Source: Fratercula arctica
Taxonomy: Eukaryota; Chordata; Aves; Charadriiformes; Alcidae
NCBI GenBank assembly: GCA_947846985.1
Contig: CANTUZ010000011.1
Location: 31,615,589-31,679,588 of the forward strand
DNA: 64,000 bases
Direction: 5' to 3'
Shown: one piece after another, positions 12,451-26,759 of the stretch
How the letters are laid out: each line of letters begins with the position of its first letter
Position numbering within the stretch: the stretch's first letter is position 1
Notes under the pieces: model-generated
Seen by the model: the letters and a program-made list of their open reading frames with translations, nothing else
Database searches by the model: none
What the model was told of the DNA's origin: nothing
Made by a program: the position numbers and the translations under genes

Positions 12451-15400
12451 AGTGGTGCCCTTAGCACGGCTAAAAAAAAACCACAACAAAACTCTAATGG
12501 CATCTTTTTAAGTAACCAGAAGTGAAGACCATCAAAAGTACCATTTATAGCAGATTTCAAAAGATATGCAAATTTTTTTTTTTTTGACTAATCTCTTGCC
12601 TTGATTTTGCTTCTATGAAATTTTGTTGTTGGCTTTAGATTGTTTTTTTAGGAGAGAAGTTAAATTTTTTTTAGAAACACAAAATAGTGTTTTGATAAAC
12701 AATTCTCTTCAGGACATGTTTTAAAGCTTGAATGAATGAATGTAAACAGAATGTTAACAAAACCTTTAGAACATTAATAACCATACTAAAAGCAGACAAG
12801 CAAGCAGCATGGTCACATAAATCTAAGAAAAGCAAACAGAATCTAAATATCTCAAGCCCTGTGTCATGAAATGAATCAACTTTGTTTTATAACGCTATGT
12901 AAAGAATAAATAGCAATGCATCATATTTCCTTTGTATAGATGAATGGGAAGCAGAGAGAGGCAAGGGTTATCTAAGTAATATAAAGGCATAATTAATACA
13001 TGCTTCCAAGAGACACAAATAATCCGCGCTAATCCCAAACTACAGCACATACCCTATTCTGCAATTTAAACCCCCTTCTCAGGTTTACCCAAATGAGCAA
13101 ATAGGGAAAAAGATGGACTTACTCACCCCTCTTTCCTTTCGAGGGAATTGTTCAGCTGCACTCCTTGCAAGTGCGTGATGGGTCATTCTACTTACTTAAC
13201 CAGCTGTGATAGTTATGGTGTGCTTCCAGTCACCTGAGTTCAAGAAAAATGAAGCGTAGAAAAAGCTTTTAGGATGATCAAAATAGCGGAGCAAGCTTGT
13301 TTTGTGAAAAGAGATTAAAATTTTTGTCTTATTTATCAAAACAAAAGCAGAACAAGTATCTAATTGATTTCTACTAATACATGAGTAGTGCTAACATCAG
13401 AGAAAAAAAGCTTTTTTAAGCAAAAAGATAGACCTAGCAGAAGGACAAATGGATGTAATGAATAAACCTTCTCTTGAACAGAGAAGTTTGAGGAAAGTGC
13501 TTGCACATCACATAAGTGAACTTCTACAACAACCTCCCAGAAAGAGTAGATAGGGAAAGAGAGCAAGAAAATGGATTGATTTTAACACAGACCTTCATCA
13601 GTTTGTGACTGGGAGTCTGCAACATGGCTTTCTGCATGACCCTCAGATGGTCTTTCCAATGGCAAGTCTTTTGTAGCAGCCACGTTCTGCTGAGCAGTGC
13701 TGGTGAAATTCCACAATCACATCACCAGCATCAATATTGTAATCAGCTGCTAGTTGTCTTTGAGAGAAAACTCGGAAATTAAAGCTCCAAGTCACCTGCG
13801 GCTCTATGCCTCTGACTAGGGATAGTATTGCAGAGGGAAAATCATCAATAAACCATGTAATGCAGAACTACTGCAGTCTGCTTGGCTTTGCCTGCCATGC
13901 CAGCCTGCTTGCAGCTGACATCAATGCTATGTAGGTGGGTAGAGTGTTGCTGCACCATTCGGGCATTGAAAGGAGAACGTTTTTAACAAAATACCTCTGT
14001 GTTGGGAAGATCTTTCTGTCTGTGTAGGCTTCCTAATGTAAACTTCTGTTTGCTGTGATCTCAATATGAGCTTTATATTACAAAGTCCTACATGACATTA
14101 TTTGTAGGTGGCTGTTTGTCTGAACCTATTTCATAGCCTAAGGCACAGAAAGGCAGGTGAATTTAAATTTTAGCTTTCAAGTTGGTTTTCAAATGCTGTC
14201 AGTTTAAAATATTAAAATAACAGCAAGTTCTAACAACATTCTCAGATTTTCTTGCCCAATTGACTGTCTTTGAGTTTACTGAGCAGGGCTCTATTTGTGA
14301 TCAGAGTTATGGACAGCACTATAGAGTCCAGGCTTTAAAATAGCAGGATGAAAATGTCAGTGCTGCCATTGATGTGAAAAGGGTCAGTGCTTGGTTTTCT
14401 GTCATTCATGTTTCAGCTTAGCAATAATGTAGTAAAGGAGATTTTCTTTGGAAAGATGAAGCAGTAAGTTCATTAAGAAATACGAGAAAAGAAATACATT
14501 CCAAGGAATGAGAAAATTACTTTCCTTAGGGAGCATCATCTATTTTCTTCATGAAACCATGTCACAGAAGGATATCAGTTGATGGTTAGATCTTCTGAAA
14601 ATGGACAGGACTCTGGGAAAAGCTGTAACATCACAGCAGTTTATATCAGTTTTTTAAAGAGCATGTTTTTCTAATTAAATGAACCTTATGCGGTCATGCT
14701 CTGTGTGTGTCTGTGCGTGTGTATGTAGCTGTGCATGGACACATCTTTCATATCTCTCTTTTCAGTAATTTTTGAAGTGGACCAATTGCAGACAAATTCA
14801 ATACCAAGGTTACTAGTGCCAAAGACATTGCTGTTCCAGAAGTTTTGTGAACATAGATGGGTGCTCAGAGAAAAAGAAAGGCTATAAGGACCCCTGTCAG
14901 AAGGTCTATGTCAGATTTTTTGCTACCAACTCAAATCCATAGGAAACCAGGCTCCTTGGTTCTATTATTCATAGAGCTGCTTATCTACTTACAATTTTTC
15001 TGTATTTAAAGCAACTGAAATGAAACCAGTTTATATAAGCAATCAAGTGATCTGTTGCTAAAATATGGGCTGCTGTATAAATCAAGCTGTTAGTGAGATG
15101 CCCTAAATTTCCTCTCTGGAAATGGCTCTCTGTAATTGGCTAATCTCTCAAAATAATTTGTGATACCTTTTTACACATTGTGCCAACTGTAATAATCAAA
15201 CGGGACTGATTAAAATTATGCTTCTCCAGTTCTATTTTAAAAATGTAGTTCATAACTTTTATATACTTTGAATTGGCTTAGACTGTTATAAACTCTGAGA
15301 AGGGACCGTTGTCTGCGTACTAGAGGACGCATAGCCAAGTGAAGAAAATGGTTATTAGTCTCTGTTCATGTGTGCGAGACTGTGGGTGTTACTTGTAGGA

Positions 15401-18400
15401 AGCATCATTGGGATCTATGGCCTGAATCCTGCGCAGCATGCTGAAGGTAACAAGGTACATCACAACAAGGTGCTGAAGGTACCTACCAAAAATGTAATCT
15501 GCTTGTTCATGTAATCATTATTTTTTTTTTTTGTAGTAATGTGACTTGGTTAAATATGTAATTTCAAATGTAATCCTGGCATTAAAGGATCATTTTCAAT
15601 GTAACCGGAGCATTATTTATCAAGAACTTCTGGACAGTAGTGGAGTAATTTCTGGGGCATATCTTCCACTATAGATACAGTAACATTCATTTAAAATCAG
15701 AGACCAGATGACGAAAAGAAATTGTATAAGAATTAATTCTGAAAGGGAACTGAGTATTTTTAATAAATAAAGAGCCAGCTAATTTAATTTGGGACAGTAA
15801 AGTTGGAATTATGCAAGTCAGGAGCTATTCAGTCACTGAGATTTTCTAGAGATGTGCCATGAGAGAGAACCAAAATGAATCAGTAAAGACAAATTTTAAA
15901 GGAATTCAGCTCTTCTCCATTGCTTTTGGCTGTTCAGCTAACTGGTCTTTTCCATGTGCCTTCAGTGTTAGCCAGTGGGGTGGCAGGAGTGGAGAAGAGC
16001 ATGCGCGCTGAGCCAGGTACCCACACCAACACCCACGACCCATGCTGACCAGAAGCTGCAGCTGGTGAGCCACTTTGTCATTCCACACCATCTCACACTG
16101 GTGTCTCTGTGTGTGATAAAAGCAAGGTATTGCTCTTGTTCTTCATCCTCTTTTGTGCTCGGTGCTCCCAAATCAAGGGAAACCTTAAAGGCTAGCAGCC
16201 ACCAGTATAACGTACAGCAGGATGTACTTGGGACCACAACTTCAGCAGCCCCTGGCCAGGCAATCCCTGCTCCTCCATGGGAGTCTGCAGAGCTGAGTGT
16301 GTGATCCCAGGCTGTGGGGCAGTGTCAGGAGCAGCTCTCACCATGAACTTGAACCAGCAGCTATTGCAGCATTTGCTCCTCTCAGCTGTGAGACCATTAA
16401 TTGCTAGTGTTTAGAATAGAGCAGAAAGGAAGTATCTATCTAAGGATGTGCTCTCCACCTTGTTGTGACCCGCCCACCCTGTTCTTCCAAGCTGAGGTGC
16501 TTTTACCGCAGAACCTAAAAGTGCTCCTGTCTCAACCTGATCAGTAACTAGCAAACCATGTGTTTGCAAAGCCCACACAAGTTCTGAGAAAAAAAAGGAA
16601 GAGTTCTTTTCCGCTGTAGTTTATTGAGAGTTTTTGTTTGTTCTCGTTGCATGAGGAAATACAACTCTTGGAAGGCTGGGAAGTTATAATAACATATGCC
16701 TTCCTCCTCATCATCTTCCTGGTGTATTCTGTGTTTAGATTTCATTCACTTGCAATTGGATTAGTTTTAGAAAATGACTCAGCATGATATGGAGGGTGAG
16801 GAGAAAGAGAGGCAGTGAAAGATCTCACAACCACAAGATTGAGATTTACAATAAATGTGGATGGGGAAAAGTATTTGTTTACTTTGAGTAAAATTTTTAA
16901 AAGGCAGTTAGGTTACTAGCTACTTTCTAGGCCAAAATACATGCCTGAAAACCAGATTAATCTCAGTGGAAACACTAAGTTAGAAATGGCATCGTTCTTT
17001 TTAAACTGTCAAAAAGTTCTACATAGCCCCATTTGTAGTTATGAACGCATAAGGCACACATCATAGAGGTGCTTTACAAAGAACCATCCATTTGCAGTCA
17101 GGATGCAGGATTCAGGTCTGTTTACCATGACACCACCTATGTTCCAGACAGATCTTCCCAACATAACACAGGCAGTAAAATCTGTATTACTGAGAGTGTA
17201 GGAATATTCATACTGTAGGGGAGGGTATGGGAGGGGGGACAATAGAGGATATCCAGGGAAAGTGATAAAGAGCAACAGACATTAATTCTTACCAGGCTCT
17301 GAGAGTCTCCAGACTAGGCACATCCTGAACCAGAGATCGTATCCACATCTTTGTGTTTGCTCCTCAGTTTAAACTCCTTTACATAAATGTCTGAGGATAA
17401 AGTAAAGAGTACCATACATAAATAAAGAGCAAACCCGTCTCTATATTATGCGGTGACACACTGCTACTGATAATGCACATGGGACCACAGCTAAGGTCCC
17501 AGGATACTACTACAACAGAATAATTACTCTTCATCATAAATATCTTTGTCAGAAGATTGAAATAGATATGCCTAAAATTGCCCAGGAAAATATGCAGTAA
17601 TGCTGAAAGCCAAGAGATTTAGTGATAAGGTGACAGTAAAATCTTGGCTCTGCTAAAGTCAAAATGAACTTTGCCAGTGGCTTCAGTAAAGCCCAGATTT
17701 TTGCCTTGAGAATCTGCCCAGACCAGCTGCTTTTCTGGATGTCCTGAGAGCGTCTCCTGCCTGAAGGGGCTCCAAGGAAAGATGTGCTGCTTTGAATTCA
17801 GAAAAGTGGATTTGAACGAGTGTGTGTGCACCATGAATGGCTATGCTACTCTTTTTGTGAACAAACTACTCTTTCCAGCTTTGAGAATAGTTTTCACAAA
17901 ATCAAATACTGCAGCTGAGTGTTCACGGTTGTCAGTGTTTGCATTCCACCTTGTGAGGGAGAACTGGCAAAAAACATTCAAGTGCAGAGGATTTTGTAAA
18001 AAAAAAAAAAATAAAAAATGTTGGCTTGCTATTTAGATAGCACTGGGAAGTGACTGTAGTGAAAAATGAAAGACTAGAAGATAAACCACTTTTTTTTCCC
18101 AGGGTTTCCATCTTCTGTATGTACAAATCAGGAAAAGAACCACTCCCAGTCCGTCTTTGGCAATTTCTCTGGTCTTTTTACAGCAAGTGCTTCTGCTTGG
18201 AGGTTTAGTACTTTATGTTGTGGCCATTTTAGTGAAATAAACCTATTAAGAGCATGGCTGACCTGTACAGGAAACACGGGTTAGTGTACTGGTGAAGCTG
18301 TATCTTCAGGCACTAGACGGACCTCCTGTGAAAGGAGGACTGGAGGAACCAGCTCAAAGATGGGGATGAGAGCAGAGATGTCCATCGCTGTGGCTTCACC

Positions 18401-19804
18401 GCTGCACTGGGACCCACAAACCTGTGTAGAGCCCTGCTGACTTCGAAGACTATTAGCAAGCCCTTGGTTTGGTTCCCAAATCTGTCTATAACGATACAAC
18501 AGCAAGAGCTAAGCTTCTGCTACAGGCATCAGTTGCCACGTGGGGAAATGGAGTACACAGATTATTGATAACCACGTCCTAGGAAGAACCGGAGCCTTCC
18601 AGAATATCAAAAGCGTGTGATAAAATCTAAATGAGGAACGCATAATGAAGCTGGGATTAGCTGCACAGAGAAACTTCTTACTGCTTGCGTACTGCCTGTT
18701 TGTGCTGTAATCTGTCGCAGTCCATACTGCAACCTTATAATGAGGTTAGTTTATAAATTATTAATAGATAATATGAGCACCTAACAGATAAGAATAACAT
18801 GAGTTACAAGCTCATCAGCAGATAATGCTCTATTGCAGTAATAATCAACCTGCTGAACTCTGTAATCACCTATAACAATTGAGACCTATTTATGAAAGTA
18901 TCTATTAATTCTTACTAACTATTATAAAAGGAAGTTTAATACAAAACATGGCAGTAATGGGCATATAACATGAGATCACTTTTTTAATACTATTTTATCT
19001 TTCAGCACTTGCTTATGCTTGACGAGATCCTTCTGTAAATAGGAGATGTATCAGCCAGAACTCAGGTGTGAGAAGAGGGAGAAAATTCATTTTTCTTCTA
19101 CCATTGCATTGTTAGGAAGCTCAGGTTTTGAGCTGGGCAGAGGCAATAATGGTTTCATGAAGAAACGGTTTGTTACAGCAGTACATAGAACAGCTGTGCA
19201 AGTAAGCTGGGTTATGTGAAATGACATCCCCTGGAAGTCACCCCCCTGCAACAACTATTCCATATCAATCAAATCATATCCCCTAACTGTAGGTGGTGAG
19301 CTGGGTATCTATGTGGGGCAATGCCTTCCTGTGCCAACCTGGTCACTAAGTACCTCATACCCACCTTGAATCTCAGGTTCAGGTGGATATCTGAGAAAGA
19401 CTGTGGGGTTTGTGTGCTTAACACAAAAATCATAGTTGCAGGAAGGCTAAAATCCCACTCTCCTGAAGCTCATGGTCTTCTAAATTGCCTCAAGTCTGGG
19501 ACTCAAAATAGTGCTTTTCTGCTATGGTGTAAGCTGTAATAGTTGCAATGGCATGGTGTGAAACCAATCGTCGTCCTGTTTTACACAAGTTGAAAATTAA
19601 TTTTTAAAATCCAGCAAGAAGTTAAGAGTAAAAATAAAATATCTGGAATTCTTTTATTTAGAGGTCTGCTGCCATTCAGCTCAGGAAGGCTATGAATGTC
19701 CACAGTGCTGAATGGTGGAGTTGCCACCATTGGGAAGCTACGGATTTAGAGTCACCATTTTCCAAACCCAGTGTGGAGGAGCTGGCTATATAGCTTTACA
19801 GGTG

Positions 19805-19818
19805 TATATATATATATA
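19805..19818 (+). repeat. (TA)7 microsatellite
   Basis: Seven perfect TA units in intergenic DNA. Confidence 0.9.
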
Positions 19819-22800
19819 TTCTCATCTCCTGTGAGAAGCAGAACTGCAAGGATGCTACCTGCTCTGCACTGTGGCTGGGACAGACACTTAGGTGTGTGAA
19901 TGCAGCCTACCTTTAGCGGAATAACTGTAGGACTTCCTTCATATTGCTTTGCAAAAGTACCTTGTATCCTTCACCAGAAACTGAAGTCAACAAAGGAATG
20001 GATAGGAAGGATTTTAGTGAATAATTTGGCTTATCTTCTGATATTACAGCAGTAGATAAAGAGAAAAAAACCCAAACCCACAAAACCAGAACAAACCCCT
20101 TCCCCCAAGCAATAGCATTTCCAGTCATTATGCTGGGAATAACAGGCAACAATAGGATTATGATGACTGCAAATGTACCGTATTGGAATAAAATTAGTTT
20201 AAAAGGCAGGAACAATATCATCATCAGGTAGCTTTCTTGCAAGGTGGAAAATAGCTTTAATAACTTTATTGGAACTAGCCTAAAAAATAATAAAGGCTCT
20301 CCCCTCCCCCAGTACAACAGTGATTGTGTTAAAAGCAAGACCTCTGGGTCTAGAGGGCTCTTTTGGCGTTCCCAGCCTATGAAAAATAAGGGCTATGGCA
20401 TGCAGCTGAAAATCAGATATGCAGAGTGTTGAAATCTCATTCAGAGATGGGTGTATTTCAGAGTACAGAACCAAATGGGAATATTCATTATATGGAAAGT
20501 TAATGCATCATGCTGCCTAGGAAGGATGCTGAGAGGTGGCACAGGAAAATCAATAAAGATTGAAGTCTCTATAAGTGCAGGCAGAATGTGGAATAAGAGC
20601 TCCAAAGGCAAGGAATCCAATTGCCAAAGTTAATATTACCTTTTTGGGACATGCTTTTTGGACTTAGTAAGAAGGAAATAACATAATGGGACTTCACTCT
20701 CTATTTTGGAAAGGGACCACTGTATAGTCAGAGGAGGAAAAGGGGGTGAGACATGATTCAGGCAGAAAATTTGGGCAGGGGTGGCTGCGTGCTCAGGAAG
20801 ACATCAGCCCTGCTCATTACTGAGGTTGTGATTAAGTGCCTGTTTTAGTAACAAATACCTGGCAGAAGCACCCAAAGTGGTGGGTTTCGTACCAGTTGAG
20901 AGAGAACGGACTTTCCTCAGCTGGTGTAAAGTCTGTGGGGATACTGCTTCCCCAAAACAATTTTTGGAGCAAACTGGAAACCGCCAGGAGGGCACTGGAC
21001 TGCGTGAATATTTTGTGCCATGAGTCTGTGACTTTGTGATCATTTGCAAGATTAGCTTTATCACGTTGTGGAACATGGTCTTCCTCCCAGTTACGTGCAG
21101 TGGCAAAAGTACAAAACCAGGGATCATCTGAAAGAAATAAGGGCATAAAAAGTGGAGAACGGGGGGGAGGACTACTAATATCCCTTACTTATGAACTTTG
21201 ATATAATTTAAACAACTTTATGCCATTTATATTAAATCACCCTGTCCTTTTTGCTTGTCATTGTAGAGCTTATTCTTTTTCTTTTTGTCATACCTTTTAT
21301 GTGACAAACTCCAGCTTAATATATTTTTGTGGCAGTTACATACTTAATCTTCCTGATTCCTGTGGATACCAGCACAACAATGTGTTTCAGAAACTATTAA
21401 AGGTGATGAATCAGAGACCAGTCATTGATCTTTGCTGGGGACTGGAAGGTGCTGAGCCCTGGCTGATCAGGCACCCATGACTCAAGCTGGGGAATTAGGA
21501 GGAAAATTTTGGCAGATAGATAGAGAAAACCGTGTTGCGACAGGGGCTCTGCTTATCTGACCAGGTTAGGTTGAATCTGTTATTCTTCCTACACAGCCAT
21601 AAAATGTTCTCCCAGTTCACCGAGTGAATGATATGAAGATATAATGACACGAGCCCTGGCTATGGCACTCTGCTATTGTGGAATTGTTATGATGCAAGAA
21701 TGATACAGGACATTTTTTAACACATGTAAATTGTAAACACAAATAATAAGATAAACAAGTCTTGTAAAACTCTGATACCCTGCATGAAACCAATTAGGTA
21801 TATTTGTGGTGCACCTCATTCTTTCCAAATACGTTACACAGTAGACTGAGATACGTAAAACTATCAGATGAATAAAACCCTGCCTATTGCAAATGTACTT
21901 GTGATGACAAAGAACAAAGATTGAGAAGAATTTAAGTTTTTTGTTACACAGTGGCATTATCAACAAATGCAGTCATCTGACTTCATAATACAAGAGCCTA
22001 CTGCTACAGATTTCAGGAGCTACATCACTGCTAGGAGTTCAATAGCATTTCTAAAGTGCACACAGGATCTATAACCTGATAGTGGACAAGCCACCTGCAT
22101 CCTTTTATTTCAGAAAAAGAAAAGAAAATAGGAAAAAAAAAAAAAGAAGAGCAAAGATTTACTTATGGCCAATTTCACAGGCTGCAATCAATTTACAGGT
22201 CACTAGGAGACACTAAGGCAAAGGCATAACATATGTCTAACAGGCTCAAAGTAAGAGGCCGTCTAGAAAATTGGATTTAAGTAATAAGAAAGCTTATTTA
22301 AAGCACTAAAATTCAGAAGGCAGAGCCTTTCATAACCTAGGTTACTGAACTTTTAAGAGTTTTTGTGATTCCCCCCTCCCACTGATGGTGTTTTTCAGCT
22401 TGAAAGTTAGTATTAGCAAAACTAAGGACATTCTTTGCTAGTTGCAAAATGTGATAACCTTTCTATACCTAGCTAAATAAAGTGTTAAATAGCTTAACCC
22501 TTTTATTCTCTGTCACCTGTTTTTATACAGCTAGTTATATTCCAGCTACAATAGGCAACAGCGTGTGTTGGTCACAGTCACACCCATGGCATTGGAACGT
22601 GCCGGACATCCTGCAACCTGACGTTTTCTACAAATGCCAGTTCACAATGTCATGAACAAAATTACATTTAATTTAAATGTCATTAAGTGATATTTTAAAT
22701 TTAAACTGTAGCTTAGTTTCAGAATGTTCATCTGATGATCGGACTCAGAGTTCGTCCAGCAGTTCTAACACTGAGCCAATACTGTTAAAGATAATGATTT

Positions 22801-25299
22801 GATCCTGTTGTTAGGAAAAATTCCTGGAGGGCGAAGCTGTGTGGTGCTGATGGTCCCATCAGGCTGCATGTAATGAAGGCCTCAATGTATTGTTTTTCTA
22901 TGGGTTTCTATTCTTCTTGATCATCTGCCGATGAAACCTGGTAAGCACCTTGTTACAGAAAATTGCTCATTTATCCATTACATGCAGGACACCCCCATTC
23001 CATCCCTCCTGTGCACCAAGTAGGAACCCCTTCGCAGAGAGAAAACAGCCAGGCTTTCTTTAAGAGATCATCATTTTCCTCCCATGCATTGGCTGAGAGA
23101 ACACTAAAGATCTCATTTTATCCTGCAATCAAAGCTCGTCAGCTCTCCCCTCTTTTTCCTTCTCAGCAAGGAGCTGAAGAGGGTTGCAGTCTTCTCTCTC
23201 ACAGAAAGAAGGGGCATGCAGCATCTCGGATCTCTGCTGCTGACCTGCAGAACTTGCTGTGCCATGCGCCAAATGGATACTGTTTGAAATAGCGGTCTCC
23301 CTCCCTTAAGCCTCATTCTACAAAATTAATGGCAAATGTCATTGTCGCCAGTATTTCCTGCCTCACTAAAGGCCCGTGTGAAGGAAGCACCTCAGCCAAT
23401 GGATGGGAACAGGCTGACCACCACAAGTGACTGTGGAGCATGCTGATTTCTTACTCGAGCAGTCTTCTATGTCCCACACACAGCCTACTGATTACCCAGT
23501 GTGAAGTTAGTGTAAATCAATAGAAAAATGGGCTGGTCAGATGTTACTGCTGTCTCCACCCAAGCGGAGCTGGAGCTGTCATGTGCTCCATGACAGCACA
23601 TGGAGATGTGGCTGGCAACTGGGCAATGGATGGTGCAGGGATGGACTGTGCGTCTGTGTGGCTGAGAAGCCACAGTTTCATTATTAGGATGTGAAAATAT
23701 TTTTCAAGAATCTGTACTAGGTTTCTTGCAGTGTCTGGGGTTTACGTGGAGCTTCTGGCTGTTGCCTTTTAGTGTCTCATTCGCCCAGCTCTGGTTTTGA
23801 GGGCTAGTGTGACACCAGCTAACAAGACTGTGCGTTACCTTCTGCACGCCTGCGGTACCTCTGACCAGAGCAGCAATGCATTTTATGGAGCAGTACCAAA
23901 AGTAGCCGTCAGCTGTCTCAAACCCGTACCAGGCCAGATTCACACGTAGGAAAAGCTTTAGTGCTCTGTTCACTCCTGGCTTCTGGCGTCATCCCCTGAT
24001 GGACCCAGAGAAAGCTGGAATCCATAGACTCTAAACGGTGCAGAAAAACATCCACATTACAGAGGAGGCTGGGCGATCAGAGCCTGCTGGCCCCCATCTC
24101 TCAGATGGAGCATCATTTTAGATCATAAAAAAACAGCGAAACAGCTGCTGGAGGGTTGTGCCACATTCCCTTCTATCAAGTCTTGGGCTTCCAGCCAATA
24201 ACACTATCCTTCCAAGACAAAACACATACCTTCTGGCTTTCTTCTGAAGTTGACTCAGAAACTTTCTCTTTCAGCAGCTCCCTGGATACAGGAACAAAGA
24301 ATTTATGATTAGATATTGTGCAAGAATATCCTGTGATATGGGACATATGACCAACAGCGTTTGAATTTGGGAGTGACAGAAATTACGAGCTGTACAGAAA
24401 GCATGGCTCACGGACACAGAGACAGTGAAATATGAAATACTGGAAACCGCTCCCATAAGAGACATGGAACTGAAATGCAGAATCTTTTCAAAATTCAAAA
24501 ACATAACATAAAACACCAGCAAAGGAGGCATCAACTCCTAAAGAAGGATTTCAAGACATAAGGAAGATAACAACTTTAGAAAAGAAAAGCAAGCCCAGTG
24601 ACTGTCAGATAATTGAACACAGTGTCAGGAAAGATTGCTTTGTGAAGTGTTGCTTCTTAAAGCATTACAAAGTCAGGAAGACATCAAAAACATTGATTGG
24701 CAGCAAAGGGGAAACAGAAACCACAAGTGATCAATAAGGCAGCTGCCAGCAGCTGGGGGTGACACGTCGGTGCATGAAGCACTTCGTGGAGCTTGAAGTG
24801 GCTAAGTAATAGGACTGGGACCAAACTATTGATCAAAACTACTTTTGTGTTGCAAAAGGCCTTGAAAGTACACCTGCTGGCATTTGAATCCATTTAATAA
24901 AAATGCTGCTATTATTTGTGCCTGCTTAGCATGACTGCGAGCAGCCTCTGGAAGCCTTAAAGGCTAAACTCATTAGCTATTGATTACAGAAGGAGCTGGG
25001 GTCTTCCAGTACCACCAATTAATTCAGGCGTGTTGTTAGGAGTGGGAAGGGCTGGTAAATCATATCTTTGTTGCCAAAGTATTAATGAACTACTTGCTAC
25101 ACGTTTCCACTGGATACAGGCCTCAGCCAGGCTTCTCCCCCAGCACCAGCACAGGACCCGAGCACTTTCTCCAAGGCTTTGCCTTTTCTCCTGTCCTCCA
25201 CTCCCACCTGTGTTGCTCACCATAGAACCATAGAACCATAGGGTTGGAAGGGACCTCTGGAGATCATCTAGTCCAAACCCCCTGCCAGAGCAGGGTCAC

Positions 25300-26759
25300 C
25301 TAGAGCAGGTTACACAGGAACACGTCCAGGCGGGTTTGGAATGTCTCCAGAGATGGAGACTCCACCACCTCTCTGGGCAGCCTGTTCCAGTGCTCTGCCA
25401 CCCTCAGGGTAAAGAAGTTCCTCCTCATGTTTAGGTGGAACTTCTTGTGCTCAAGTTTGTGCCCATTGCCTCTTGTCCTGTCCCCGGGCACTACTGAAAA
25501 GAGCCTGGTCCCATCCTCCTGACACCCACCCTTTAAGTATTTATAAGTGTTGATAAGATCCCCCCTCAGCCGTCTTTTTTCCAGACTGAAGAGACCCAAA
25601 TCCCTCAGCCTTTCCTCATAAGAGAGGTGTTCCAGTCCCCTAATCATCTTGGTAGCCCTCTGCTGCACCCTTTCCAGCAGTTCCCTGTCCTTCTGGAACC
25701 GGGGAGCCCAGAACTGGACACAGTACTCCAGGTGTGGCCTCACCAATGCAGAGTAGAGGGGGAGGATGACCTCCCTTGACCTGCCCTTGACCTGCTGGCC
25801 ACACTCTTTTTGATGCACCCCAGGATGCCATTGGCCTTCTTGGCCACAAGGGCACATTGCTGGCTCATGGTCATCCTGTTGTCCACCAGGACTCCCAGAT
25901 CTCTTTCCACAGAGCTGCTCTCCAGCAGGTCAGCCCCCAACCTGTACTGGTGCATGGGGTTGTTCCTCCCCAGGTGCAGCACCCTACACTTGCCCTTGTT
26001 GAATTTCATAAGGTTTCTCTCTGCCCAGATCTCCAACCTGTCCAGGTCTCTCTGTATGGCAGCACAGCCCTCCGGTGTGTCAGCCGCCCCCCCCAGCTTT
26101 GTGTCATCAGCAAACTTGCTGAGGGTGCACTCTATCCCCTCATCCAGGTCATTGATGAATATATTGAAGAGAACTGGACCCAGTACTGACCCCTGGGGAA
26201 CACCACTCGTCACTGGTCTCCAACTAGATTCTGTGCCCCTAACCACAACCCTCTGAGCTCTATCTTTCAACCAGTTTTCTATCCACCTTACTGTCCATTC
26301 ATCTAACCCACACTTCCTAAGCTTCCCTATGAGGATGCTGTGGGAGACCGTGTCAAACGCTTTGCTTAAGTCAAGATAGACCACATCTACCGCCCTCCCC
26401 TCATCTATCCATCCAGTCATGCCATCGTAGAAGGCTATCAGATTAGTCAGACATGATTTCCCCTTGGTGAATCCATGCTGAGTACTTCTGATAGCTTTCT
26501 TTTCCTCCACGTGCCTTGAGATGACGCCCAGAACAAGCTGTTCCATCATCTTTCCAGGGATGGAGGTGAGGCTGACCGGCCTGTAGTTCCCTGGCTCCTC
26601 CTTCTTGCCTTTTTTGAAGACTGGAGTGACATTGGCTTTCCTCCAGTCCTCAGGCACCTCACCTGTTCTCCAGGACCTTTCAAAGATGATGGAGAGCGGC
26701 CCAGCAATGACTTCTGCCAGCTCCCTCAGCACTCTCGGGTGCATCCCATCGGGGCCCAT
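25300..26759 (-). pseudogene. CR1 ORF2 remnant (reverse transcriptase), frameshifted
   Basis: Coding remnant inside the CR1 copy. The first part (26759-25740) starts internally in ORF2 at [14 protein letters not shown] and covers RT fingers and palm. The second part continues one frame over, with CR1 C-terminal motifs such as [13 protein letters not shown] and ending in a stop near 25300. The endonuclease domain is absent through 5' truncation. It cannot encode a working element. Confidence 0.9.
25773..25794 (+). repeat. 11-bp tandem duplication in CR1 RT
   Basis: The unit cccttgacctg occurs twice in direct succession with no mismatch. Since 11 is not a multiple of 3, it shifts the CR1 reading frame at this point. 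Confidence 0.95.

Larger units (their letters stand above)
6560..25220. other. Intergenic region between C3orf14 and PTPRG, no supported gene
   Basis: About 18.7 kb of mostly AT-rich DNA. I see no exon chain on either strand. It contains the listed simple repeats, a SINE-like remnant near 12.3 kb, and AT-rich blocks (for example 14.1-15.3 kb and 18.7-19.0 kb) whose look, with homeobox- and GATA-like motifs and no repeats, resembles conserved noncoding DNA. In human this neighbourhood continues to the developmental gene FEZF2, so distant enhancers are plausible but unproven. Confidence 0.6.

Noticed and set aside
19913..20338. 141-codon hydrophobic minus-strand open frame
   Set aside because: Hydrophobic because the DNA is A/T-rich (T-rich codons). 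No family is recognised and no promoter or exon structure is seen.
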